NCBI RefSeq assembly: GCF_000975115.1 | Contig: NZ_BBRE01000004.1 | Coordinates: 231,853 to 295,852 of the forward strand | Direction of reading: 5' to 3' | Source of the DNA: Demequina oxidasica | GTDB taxonomy: Bacteria > Actinomycetota > Actinomycetes > Actinomycetales > Demequinaceae | DNA: 64,000 nucleotides | The notes under the pieces: model-generated | Databases searched by the model: none | Told to the model about the DNA's origin: nothing | The model's input: the letters and a program-made list of their open reading frames with translations, nothing else | Program-made: the position numbers and the translations under genes | In this document: positions 1-7,998 of the stretch, one piece after another | Layout of the letters: each line of letters starts with the position of its first letter | Position numbering within the stretch: the stretch's first letter is position 1

Positions 1-2
1 CC

Positions 3-1679
3 ATTCCACACCTCCTTGAGGGACGCGACGTCATCGGACTCGCGCAGACCGGAACAGGCAAGACGGCGGCATTCGCACTGCCCATCCTGGACCGCCTTGA
101 CCGCACTCAGAAGAAGCCTCAGGCACTGGTCCTCGCCCCGACGCGCGAGCTTGCACTCCAGGTCTGCGAAGCCTTCGAGACTTACGCGGGCCACAGCGCC
201 GGTGTGCACATCCTCCCGGTCTACGGCGGCCAGGGCTACGGCGTGCAACTGTCGGCGTTGCGTCGCGGAGTCCACATTGTGGTCGGCACCCCCGGTCGCA
301 TCATGGATCACCTCGACAAGGGCACTCTCGACCTGTCCGAGCTAAAGTACCTGGTGCTCGACGAGGCCGACGAGATGCTGAAGATGGGCTTTGCCGAAGA
401 CGTTGAAACGATTCTGGCGTCGACGCCGGACAGCAAGCAGGTCGCGTTGTTTTCCGCGACCATGCCGTCCCAGATCCGCCGCCTTTCTGCGAAGTACCTG
501 AATAGCCCGGCAGAGGTCACCATCAAGGACAAGACCACCACCTCTGCAACGATCACCCAGCGCTACCTGATCGTCGGTTTCCCGCAGAAGGTCGATGCGC
601 TGACCCGCATCCTCGAGGTGGAGAACTTCGAGGCGATGATCGTCTTCACGCGTACTAAGAACGACACCGTCGTGGTGGCCGAGAAGCTTCGCGCGCGTGG
701 GTACGGGGCATCCGCCATTAACGGAGACATTGTGCAGGCGCAGCGCGAGAAGACCATTAAGCAACTTAAGGATGGCAAGCTCGACATCCTGGTCGCCACC
801 GACGTGGCTGCACGTGGGCTCGACGTCGACCGCATTAGCCACGTGGTGAACTTCGACTTGCCTATTGACACTCAGTCGTATGTGCACCGTGTGGGACGTA
901 CGGGCCGCGCGGGCCGTACCGGCGACGCCATCAGCTTTGTCACACCTCGAGAGCGGCGCATGCTGAGCTCCATCGAGCGGGCCACGCGCCAGCCGCTGAC
1001 TCAGATGCACCTGCCCACTGCAGAAGACGTCAACGCGACTCGGCTGACGCGCTTCGACGACTCGATCTCAGCAGCGCTTCAGCAGCAGGAACGCATCTCA
1101 AAGTTCCGCGACATCATTGACCACTACGTGGAACACCACAATGTTCCCGAGGCGGACGTTGCCGCGGCCCTCGCCGTGATGGCTCAGGGCGACACCCCCC
1201 TGTTGATCGACCCCGCCGCGGAACCGCGCAAGCAGGAGTTTGACACTCGTCCTGTAGGCAAAGGGGGCAGCCGGGACTCCGCCTCGGGCACCGGCCGCAG
1301 CTCGCGCAGCAACGACCGCCGCCCCCCGTCCGGTCCCATGGCCACGTACCGCATCGCCGTGGGCAAGCGCCACAAGGTCGAGCCCCGTCAAATCGTTGGA
1401 GCGATCGCCAATGAAGGTGGCCTTGGTCGTAGCGACTTTGGCGCCATCAAGATTCACCCCAATTTCTCCCTAGTCGACCTGCCGTCAAATCTGTCGCAGG
1501 ACGCGTTCCGCAAACTACAGAAGACGCGCATCAGCGGCATCTTGATTGACCTCAAACTTGACCGAGGCACCCACCACTCAGGGGGCAGCACGCACGGTGG
1601 TGGCACCTTGAATCGTGACACCGATAAAGGCAGCTACGACAAGCGCCCGCCGCGCAAGCCGCGTCACGACAGAGGCTAG
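3..1679 (+). CDS. deaD: DEAD-box ATP-dependent RNA helicase, 5'-truncated (DeaD/CsdA type)
   Basis: ATP-dependent RNA helicase, probably acting in ribosome assembly and cold-shock RNA remodelling. The frame is open from the window edge, so the start codon and Q-motif lie outside. Visible motifs in order are AQTGTGKT (Walker A, about residue 14 of the visible part), PTREL, DEADEM (Walker B), SAT (motif III), and HRVGRTGRAGR (motif VI). After a Gly/Ser/Arg-rich linker comes a DbpA-type RNA-binding domain (about MATYRIAVGKRHKVEP to LIDLKLD) and a basic, Gly-rich tail. This order, helicase core plus C-terminal DbpA domain, is that of DeaD/CsdA. It is transcribed toward the acyl-CoA dehydrogenase gene and ends just before a strong hairpin. 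The family assignment is certain; the choice of DeaD among paralogues is inferred from the C-terminal domain. Confidence 0.93.
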   Translation: MPHLLEGRDVIGLAQTGTGKTAAFALPILDRLDRTQKKPQALVLAPTRELALQVCEAFETYAGHSAGVHILPVYGGQGYGVQLSALRRGVHIVVGTPGRIMDHLDKGTLDLSELKYLVLDEADEMLKMGFAEDVETILASTPDSKQVALFSATMPSQIRRLSAKYLNSPAEVTIKDKTTTSATITQRYLIVGFPQKVDALTRILEVENFEAMIVFTRTKNDTVVVAEKLRARGYGASAINGDIVQAQREKTIKQLKDGKLDILVATDVAARGLDVDRISHVVNFDLPIDTQSYVHRVGRTGRAGRTGDAISFVTPRERRMLSSIERATRQPLTQMHLPTAEDVNATRLTRFDDSISAALQQQERISKFRDIIDHYVEHHNVPEADVAAALAVMAQGDTPLLIDPAAEPRKQEFDTRPVGKGGSRDSASGTGRSSRSNDRRPPSGPMATYRIAVGKRHKVEPRQIVGAIANEGGLGRSDFGAIKIHPNFSLVDLPSNLSQDAFRKLQKTRISGILIDLKLDRGTHHSGGSTHGGGTLNRDTDKGSYDKRPPRKPRHDRG

Positions 1680-1710
1680 CGGCACGACCGCATGGTAGTG
1701 GCGTACTGAA

Positions 1711-1758
1711 GACGTAAAGATGGGTCCGGGGCTTGTAAGCCCCGGACCCATCTACGTC
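1711..1758. terminator. Long bidirectional hairpin between convergent genes
   Basis: A perfect 16-bp stem (1719-1734 with 1737-1752) closes on a 2-base loop. It is extended outward, past an AA bulge, by GACGTA/TACGTC (1711-1716 with 1753-1758). It sits between the stops of the helicase and the convergent acyl-CoA dehydrogenase, reaching into the latter's stop codon. There is no long T-run, so bidirectional termination or mRNA 3'-end protection is inferred from position and stability. Confidence 0.75.
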
Positions 1759-3707
1759 TAATCTTCAAGAATCGCAGCGTGGAGCCACTCCTCTGGAATT
1801 CCCATGCCCTCGACGATCGCCAGGGCGTTGGGACGCAACTTGCGGCACATCTCGCTGATCTGGCCGCCAATAGCCTTGGCCTTGGAACCGCTGATGCGGT
1901 TGTGCTCGAGATACCACGCACGGTCTTGTTCGATGCTCGTCAGCGCGAACAGCGTGCACAGGGTTTCTAGCACCTGCTTGGCGTCCTTGTCCTTGCAAGC
2001 ATCGATCCCGGCGACGAACGCCTCAAGGGCTACCCGTTCCATGTGTGCCCGCGCCACGAACTGAACGTGATCGCCCAAGGCGTTAAAGGACTCAAACGAG
2101 TCACCCTTCTCCTGCGACGCGGCCTTAAAGCGACGTGCCAGCGACTCCAGCGAGTGACGTTCACGCTCTTCAAACATGAGCGCATGCCAGGAAGAGTCAA
2201 GTACGGACGCCTCGTCTGGCTTGCGGCGCGCCGATGCTGCGAGCTTGTCGAGCATCACCGATGCCGCCGTGCGTTCCATCATGGTCTCACTGACCACGCG
2301 GCCGGTCTCGCGGACCACTCCGCCTCGGTCCAACTCGCCCCAAGCGCGCTTGTAGTCGGACAGGAGAGACTTGGTGACCAACTGCATCAGCACTGTGTTG
2401 TCGCCCTCGAAGGTCGCGAACACGTCGACATCGGCGCGCAGGTCGGTGAGGTGGTTCTCACTGAGGTATCCCGATCCTCCGCACGCCTCGCGCGCCTCTT
2501 GGACAGCTTCGTTGGCGAAACGCGTGGTGACCGATTTGAGGCCCGCCGCGCGAGACTCGAGTTCACGTTGATCACTTTCGGTGTGTTCACCGCCACTTTG
2601 AATATGCACGAGCATCTGCGTGAGTTCATTCTGCGCGAACCCAAGCGCGTAACTGCGGGCGACACGTGGGAGCAGACGCCGTTGGTGCACCAGGTAGTCA
2701 AGAAGTAGTACTCCTCCCGGACGTCCCGCCTCGGGGAACTGGCGTCGCTTGAGCGCATATCTGGTCGCGGTGGAGAGCGCCCTGCGTGCGGCAATCCCGC
2801 CCCCGGCGCCAATGCAGACGCGGCCTCGTACTAGTGTCCCCAGCATCGTAAAGAACCGGCGATTGGGATTCTCGATCGTCGACGCATACTCACCCGCCTC
2901 GTTGACTCCGCCATAGCGATCCAGCAGCATGCGGCGTGGAACACGAATGTGGTCAAAGATGATGGTGCCGTTGTCGACCCCCATCAGGCCGCCCTTGTGG
3001 CCCTGGTCACCAATGGTGATGCCTGGCAAAACCGTGCCGTCCTCGTCCCGCAGCGGGACCAGAATGGTATGGACACCTTGCGACTTGCCGCCCACGTGCA
3101 ACTGGCCGAAGACCGCCGCCATCCTGCCGTCCCGCGCGGCATTGCCGATGTACGCCTTAGCCGCGGTGGGTGTGGGCGAGTGCACCTCGTATTCGTCGGT
3201 CTCCGGCAGGTAAGTGATGGTGGTTTCCAGGCTCGCAACGTCGCTACCGTGACCCAGCTCGGTCATAGCGAATCCGCCGAGCAATTTCATCGAGGTGATG
3301 TCGGGCAGGAAGGTCTCGTGATGCCACGTGGTTCCGAGGTTAGTGACGGCACCGCCGAAGAGCCCGAACTGCACTCCCGACTTGATCGTTACCGAGAGGT
3401 CTCCATGGCTCAAGATCTCGAAGGCCATCACCGCAGACGTGGGGTCGGACACCGTGTTGGCGCCGGAAGGCACCCCTACCGAGCCAAGTCCGTTGTCGTT
3501 GAGGAACCGTAGTCGGTCCAGCGTCCACACGCGCGAGGACTCGATGTCGTACTCGGGGTTACGAAGCAGATCCGTCGCCGGGAAGCTCTCCCGGTTCATG
3601 GCGCGGACGTCCGCGTACGGACCATCAAGTGCGCGGCGCAATGACGCCCCTAGTGTGGTGAGTCGTTCCTCGTTCTTCACGGGTCGGCTCTCATCGGTCA
3701 ACGTCAT
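1758..3707 (-). CDS. Acyl-CoA dehydrogenase (FadE5-like)
   Basis: FAD-dependent acyl-CoA dehydrogenase for the first oxidation step of beta-oxidation, 649 residues. The middle domain carries MTELGHGSDVASLETT, and the C-terminal part carries EACGGSGYLSE followed by FATFEGDNTVL. Those motifs are typical of the large ACAD/acyl-CoA-oxidase-like class rather than the roughly 380-residue short ACADs. The start is supported by AAGGAG five bases upstream of the ATG. The gene lies 25 bp downstream of the TetR gene on the same strand, so they are probably co-transcribed. The divergent thiolase/FabG/MaoC genes match the mycobacterial fadE5-fadA2-fabG4-htdX neighbourhood, which supports a FadE5-like role. 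Substrate chain length cannot be read from the sequence. Confidence 0.88.
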   Translation of the reverse strand: MTLTDESRPVKNEERLTTLGASLRRALDGPYADVRAMNRESFPATDLLRNPEYDIESSRVWTLDRLRFLNDNGLGSVGVPSGANTVSDPTSAVMAFEILSHGDLSVTIKSGVQFGLFGGAVTNLGTTWHHETFLPDITSMKLLGGFAMTELGHGSDVASLETTITYLPETDEYEVHSPTPTAAKAYIGNAARDGRMAAVFGQLHVGGKSQGVHTILVPLRDEDGTVLPGITIGDQGHKGGLMGVDNGTIIFDHIRVPRRMLLDRYGGVNEAGEYASTIENPNRRFFTMLGTLVRGRVCIGAGGGIAARRALSTATRYALKRRQFPEAGRPGGVLLLDYLVHQRRLLPRVARSYALGFAQNELTQMLVHIQSGGEHTESDQRELESRAAGLKSVTTRFANEAVQEAREACGGSGYLSENHLTDLRADVDVFATFEGDNTVLMQLVTKSLLSDYKRAWGELDRGGVVRETGRVVSETMMERTAASVMLDKLAASARRKPDEASVLDSSWHALMFEERERHSLESLARRFKAASQEKGDSFESFNALGDHVQFVARAHMERVALEAFVAGIDACKDKDAKQVLETLCTLFALTSIEQDRAWYLEHNRISGSKAKAIGGQISEMCRKLRPNALAIVEGMGIPEEWLHAAILED

Positions 3708-3732
3708 TGTTGCTCCTTATGTGTTGCTGAAT

Positions 3733-4356
3733 TCAGGGTGTTGTCATAGCGCCGGCGAAGGCCGGTGTGAAAAGCCTGGAGACGTGGTCAACCACTTGGT
3801 GGCGAGGTTCCCGCTGCGCGGAGTCCATCCATCTGTCGGCGACTGCGCGAATGAATCCCACCAGCCCGTGGCCCCATGTTGCGGCACATTCCAGGCTCAC
3901 GCCAGCAGCGCCCGCGTTATTGAAGATCACTCCCCCGACGTAGTCACCAATGCGCATCGGCATGGAACCCAAGGGATCCGCACCGTTTGACCCGGGCATG
4001 GGGCCGTTCATAACAAAGCGATAGATGTGCGGATCGCGTTCGACGAGCAGCAAATAGGCGTCCGCGAGCGTTGAGGCGAGGCGGTCTAGATTCTCGGGCT
4101 CGTGCTGCGCGATCGCGGCAGTGAGCCCCTGCTCGATGTAGTCATGCACGGACTGCACCACGGCCTCGTAGAGTCCTGCGCGGTCCCCGAAATGCCGGTA
4201 GAAGACTGTTTTGGATGTGCCAGCACGGGCCGCTATCTCGTCCATGCCCACCCCCGCGCCATTCACGCGAATGGCGCGCAAAGCATGAGACACCAGCTCC
4301 TGGCGCCGTGAGATGCGGTGGGCATCCCAGCGAGTGTTGCGACCGTCTTCAGTCAT
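3733..4356 (-). CDS. TetR family transcriptional regulator of the fatty-acid cluster
   Basis: DNA-binding repressor of 207 residues. The N-terminal HTH is clear (GVGMDEIAARAGTSKTVFYRHFGDRAGLY) in two overlapping parts: recognition helix SKTVFYRHF preceded by MDEIAARAG. The C-terminal ligand domain is typical in length. I chose the ATG at 4356 (MTEDGRNTR) because the in-frame upstream start at 4440 would put the whole palindromic operator region inside the coding sequence and would leave almost no space before the thiolase gene. It is followed at 25 bp by the acyl-CoA dehydrogenase and faces the thiolase operon, so it probably controls both units in response to acyl-CoA or fatty acid; the ligand is inferred. 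Confidence 0.85.
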   Translation of the reverse strand: MTEDGRNTRWDAHRISRRQELVSHALRAIRVNGAGVGMDEIAARAGTSKTVFYRHFGDRAGLYEAVVQSVHDYIEQGLTAAIAQHEPENLDRLASTLADAYLLLVERDPHIYRFVMNGPMPGSNGADPLGSMPMRIGDYVGGVIFNNAGAAGVSLECAATWGHGLVGFIRAVADRWMDSAQREPRHQVVDHVSRLFTPAFAGAMTTP

Positions 4357-4369
4357 GGTCAAACCATAA

Positions 4370-4404
4370 CCGATACTCGCAGTATCTGCTACCGTGAGTA
4401 TCGG
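4370..4404. promoter_or_regulatory. Palindromic TetR-type operator in the divergent promoter region
   Basis: Inverted repeat CCGATACTC (4370-4378) / GAGTATCGG (4396-4404), with a second nested repeat GATACT-CGC-AGTATC (4372-4386). The half-site GATACT/AGTATC thus occurs three times. It lies 14 bp upstream of the TetR start and about 50 bp upstream of the thiolase start, where a repressor would control both directions. Binding by the adjacent TetR is inferred. Confidence 0.65.
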
Positions 4405-4457
4405 AGACATGTTTACGAGCAGTCCCTCAACTCGATTCACAAGCCAATGGAGGCATG

Positions 4458-5726
4458 ATGAACAGCAACGCCGTCATCGTAGGTGGTAACCGCACCCCGT
4501 TCGCCAAGGCGGGCGGACCCTATGCGCAGGCCTCGAGCCACGACCTACTCACGTCCGCAATCGACGGACTCGCCGCGCGATACGGACTGAGCGGAAAGCA
4601 ACTCGGCGAAGTTGCTGCTGGCGCGGTCCTCAAGCACCCTCGGGACTTCAATCTCACCCGCGAGGCAGTGTTGAGTTCGTCGCTTGCACCGACCACACCC
4701 GCGTGTGACCTTCAGCAGGCCTGCGGCACCGGCCTCGAGGCCACCATCTATATCGCCAACAAGATCTCGCTCGGCCAGATCGATTCGGGTATTGCAGGCG
4801 GCGCGGACTCGGCGTCCGACGCACCCATCACCGTCAGCGAGCCGCTCCGCAAGGCACTACTCGCAGCAAATGCCGCGCGCTCGACGGGAGACAGGCTCAA
4901 GGCGCTAGCACGCATCCGTCCCAGCCACCTCAAGCCCCTCGCACCTGGAGTGAACGAGCCCCGTACAGGGCTTTCGATGGGTGAGCACCAGGCCCTCACC
5001 ACCAAACGATGGGAGGTCACTCGCGAGGCGCAGGATGAGCTTGCCGCGGCGTCGCACCACACCCTCGCGGCTGCATGGGACAACGGATTCTTCGACGATC
5101 TCGTCACCCCCTTCCTCGGAGTCGCAAAAGACTCGATCCTGCGACCCGACACCTCAGTCGAGAAGCTCTCCAAGCTCAAGCCCGCCTTCGGCGGACCAGA
5201 GGGCACCATGACCGCCGGCAACTCCACCGCACTGTCTGACGGCGCCGCCACAGTACTGCTTAGCAACGAGCAGTGGGCTAAGGACAACCATCTCCCCGTG
5301 CTCGCGAAGTTCGTGGACGCAAACGTTGCCGCAGTTGACCACCCCGCGGGTGATGACCTGCTCCTCGCACCAGTAGGTGCCGTGGGCCACATGCTTGAGC
5401 GCAACGGCCTCACCATCGAGGACTTCGATCTGGTCGAAATTCACGAAGCGTTCGCGTCCACCGTCCTGGCCACGCTTAAGGCGTGGGAATCCGAGGAGTA
5501 CTGCACCAGCCTGGGGCTCAAGGGCGCAATCGGCACCCTCGACCGTTCCAAATTGAACACCATGGGATCTTCGCTGGCCGTGGGCCATCCCTTCGCCGCC
5601 ACGGGCGCGCGCATCGTCCCAAGCCTCGCGAAGATGCTCCACGACCTCGGCCCCGGCAAGCGTGGCCTGATTTCGGTGTGTGCCGCCGGCGGACAGGGCG
5701 TCGTCGCGATTCTGGAGGCAGTGTGA
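4458..5726 (+). CDS. Acetyl-CoA C-acyltransferase (thiolase, FadA2-like)
   Basis: Thiolase cleaving 3-ketoacyl-CoA in beta-oxidation, 422 residues. The catalytic triad is present: the nucleophilic Cys in QQACGTGLEA (about residue 89), the His of VGHPFAATGAR, and the second Cys in SVCAAGGQG; EIHEAFAST supplies the other conserved His. Two ATG codons are adjacent (4455 and 4458). The GGAGG at 4449-4453 is only 1 nt from the first but 4 nt from the second, so I prefer 4458. It is first in a plus-strand operon and overlaps the FabG gene by one base (TGATG). Its position opposite TetR and the acyl-CoA dehydrogenase matches mycobacterial fadA2. Confidence 0.9.
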   Translation: MNSNAVIVGGNRTPFAKAGGPYAQASSHDLLTSAIDGLAARYGLSGKQLGEVAAGAVLKHPRDFNLTREAVLSSSLAPTTPACDLQQACGTGLEATIYIANKISLGQIDSGIAGGADSASDAPITVSEPLRKALLAANAARSTGDRLKALARIRPSHLKPLAPGVNEPRTGLSMGEHQALTTKRWEVTREAQDELAAASHHTLAAAWDNGFFDDLVTPFLGVAKDSILRPDTSVEKLSKLKPAFGGPEGTMTAGNSTALSDGAATVLLSNEQWAKDNHLPVLAKFVDANVAAVDHPAGDDLLLAPVGAVGHMLERNGLTIEDFDLVEIHEAFASTVLATLKAWESEEYCTSLGLKGAIGTLDRSKLNTMGSSLAVGHPFAATGARIVPSLAKMLHDLGPGKRGLISVCAAGGQGVVAILEAV

Positions 5727-7075
5727 TGGGCGCGCTCGAGAAGCTGTTCTACTCCCCCGTCGGTCACGCCGTCTCTACCCGTGCGGGGCTTACCGATCCT
5801 CCGACGCTCCGTCGCGGTCGCACGTGGCCCGATGGCACCATGGTGCTCGCACCGCTAGGCGCGTCGACACTGGTTGCCGACACCCTGGACCTGCTGGGAC
5901 TCGAGACCTCAGATCCTATCGTCGATGCGCCTGCCGATTCCCCTCCCGGGTACGGCTCGCGAATCGGCGCGCTAGTCATCGACGCGACGGACCTCACCAC
6001 CATCGTCGGGCTCGAAGACCTGCGGGCAGTGCTTCGTCCCGCAGTACGGGCGCTCGAGGGTTCTGGACGCGTCGTCATCGTGGCGCGCGAGCCTTCCGGC
6101 AACTGGGAAAGCAAGTCAGTCACCCGTGCTCTGGACGGCATCAACCGGACCATCGGCAAGGAACTGCGCCGGGGGGCCACCTCCAACCTGGTCTACGTGT
6201 CAGCGGACGCGACGCCAAACGACCTGCTCTCCACCCTCGGCTTCGTTTTGCAGGGGCGTTCCGCCTTTGTGGACGGACAGACGTGGCACGTCGGTGGCGC
6301 CTCCTCCATCGTCGACGCGCTCTCCGACCAGCCGCTTAAGGACCGCGTCATCGTGGTCACGGGAGCAGCTCGCGGCATCGGCGCGTCGATCGCTCGCATC
6401 CTCGCCCGCGACGGGGCCACGATCGTGGGCGTCGACATTCCCGCCGCCGGCGAGTCACTCGCGGGGGTAGCGAACGAGGTCGGAGGCACTGCGCTGCAAC
6501 TCGACATCACGGCAGACGATGCTGGGGCAGCCATCGCGGAACACGTCGCTAGGCGCGGCGAAAGAATCTACGGCGTGGTGCACTGTGCCGGAATCACTCG
6601 TGACAAGATGCTCGTGAACACGGATGCCGAACGCTGGGGTTCGGTGCTGGACGTCAACTTGGCCGCGCAGATTCGCATGAATGAGGTGCTGCTCGATCCT
6701 GCCATCCCGGGCTCGGTCGAGGACGGTGGCCGCATCGTAGGCATCGCATCCACCTCGGGTCTCGCCGGCAATAAAGGCCAGACCAATTACGCCGCGTCGA
6801 AGGCCGGAGTCGCAGGACTGGTCGAGGCAATGGCTCCGGATCTAGCTGACCGTCGCATCACGGCGAACGCAGTGGCCCCCGGCTTCATCGAGACAGCTAT
6901 GACGGCGCGCATTCCGTTCATCCAGCGAGAGATTTTCCGTCGCAGCAACTCATTGAGCCAAGGTGGCCAGCCCGAGGACGTAGCCGAGGCCATTGGCTAC
7001 CTACTGGACCCGGCATCGGCCGGAGTCAACGGACAGGTTATTCGGGTGTGCGGTCAAAACCTGGTGGGTGCCTGA
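5726..7075 (+). CDS. 3-oxoacyl reductase, high-molecular-weight FabG4 type
   Basis: NAD(P)-dependent short-chain dehydrogenase of 449 residues, about twice the length of an ordinary FabG. The first 205 or so residues form a degenerate Rossmann-like domain without a nucleotide-binding motif. The second domain has TGAARGIG (from about residue 212), the active-site YAASK (Tyr355, Lys359), and the upstream Ser in IASTSG. This architecture is that of mycobacterial FabG4, which reduces 3-oxoacyl-CoA/ACP. Start and stop overlap both neighbours by one base (TGATG at 5726 and at 7075), indicating translational coupling with the thiolase and the dehydratase. The reaction direction in this pathway is not determined by sequence. 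Confidence 0.88.
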   Translation: MGALEKLFYSPVGHAVSTRAGLTDPPTLRRGRTWPDGTMVLAPLGASTLVADTLDLLGLETSDPIVDAPADSPPGYGSRIGALVIDATDLTTIVGLEDLRAVLRPAVRALEGSGRVVIVAREPSGNWESKSVTRALDGINRTIGKELRRGATSNLVYVSADATPNDLLSTLGFVLQGRSAFVDGQTWHVGGASSIVDALSDQPLKDRVIVVTGAARGIGASIARILARDGATIVGVDIPAAGESLAGVANEVGGTALQLDITADDAGAAIAEHVARRGERIYGVVHCAGITRDKMLVNTDAERWGSVLDVNLAAQIRMNEVLLDPAIPGSVEDGGRIVGIASTSGLAGNKGQTNYAASKAGVAGLVEAMAPDLADRRITANAVAPGFIETAMTARIPFIQREIFRRSNSLSQGGQPEDVAEAIGYLLDPASAGVNGQVIRVCGQNLVGA

Positions 7076-7932
7076 TGGATAGGCGCGAGGAACATCTCGA
7101 CGAATTGCCCTCTATGGGGTCAGCCTTCGCGCGCGCCCTGGTTCCGAGCCGCGCCAAAACGGCCAAGATTCCACAGCACGTCGCCGTGGTCGAGGACCAG
7201 CGGCAGGACCTCGCTCGGCTCGCAGAATACAACCGAGTGTGTGGATTCACGCTACGGGACTCAGTGCCGCCCACGTGGCTCCATGTACTGACGTTCCCGT
7301 TACACGTCCACCTTCTGGGCGCGCCTGACTCATCAGTGAAGTTGGTGGGCGCGGTACATGTAAGCAACTCGATGACGCTGCACCGGCCAGTAGGTCTTGG
7401 AGAGAAATTGCAGGTGCGTGTGCACATAGACAACCTGCGCCCTCACAAGCGCGGCGCGATGATTGACCTCCTCGGTGAGATTCGCGTGGGCGACGAGACC
7501 GTGTGGAACGGGACTAGCACTTACTTGGCGACAGGCATGAGTGCCCCCGGTGAGGTCGAGGACATTGAGCGCCAGCCCTTCGACCCCCTCCAGCCGCAGG
7601 CCAAGTGGCGGTTGGCAAAGGACCTGGGACGGCGCTACCGCAGGGTCTCGCATGACCCGAACCCGATTCACACCAGCAAGGTGGCCGCCAAGGCGTTCGG
7701 ATTTGCGCGCCCACTCATTCACGGTATGTGGACTCATGCCCGGGCACTGTCCGCTCTCGAGGGCCGCCTACCAGAAACCTACTCGGCATCGGTCAGCTTC
7801 TTGCGGCCCATCCTGCTGCCCGGAACCGTGGGATTCGCCGCATCGCCAACACCACAGGGATTCGACGCCGCAGTCACTAACCGCGACGGAACTAAGGCAC
7901 ACCTGCTCATGGGCGTCACCGGCGCGCCCTAG
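7075..7932 (+). CDS. MaoC-like (R)-3-hydroxyacyl dehydratase (HtdX-like)
   Basis: Hot-dog-fold hydratase/dehydratase of 285 residues acting on 3-hydroxyacyl-CoA/ACP. The C-terminal half holds the hydratase-2 signature RVSHDPNPIHTS with catalytic Asp and His, followed by FARPLIHGMWTHAR. The N-terminal half is the degenerate hot-dog repeat of double-hot-dog MaoC proteins. The start at 7075 overlaps the FabG stop (TGATG). In mycobacteria the same partner of FabG4 is HtdX. Together with the reductase and thiolase it could make or degrade acyl chains. The family call is strong; the htdX equivalence is from synteny. Confidence 0.87.
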   Translation: MDRREEHLDELPSMGSAFARALVPSRAKTAKIPQHVAVVEDQRQDLARLAEYNRVCGFTLRDSVPPTWLHVLTFPLHVHLLGAPDSSVKLVGAVHVSNSMTLHRPVGLGEKLQVRVHIDNLRPHKRGAMIDLLGEIRVGDETVWNGTSTYLATGMSAPGEVEDIERQPFDPLQPQAKWRLAKDLGRRYRRVSHDPNPIHTSKVAAKAFGFARPLIHGMWTHARALSALEGRLPETYSASVSFLRPILLPGTVGFAASPTPQGFDAAVTNRDGTKAHLLMGVTGAP

Positions 7933-7998
7933 TTGTGCCAGAGGGGCAATGACCAGCATCATTGTTCCCATACATGCGACCCATCAACGAGGATGACA

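Noticed and set aside
342..1010. Long minus-strand open frame opposite the helicase
   Set aside because: It is a shadow of the helicase on the opposite strand; motif conservation lies on the plus strand and the frame has no ribosome-binding site.
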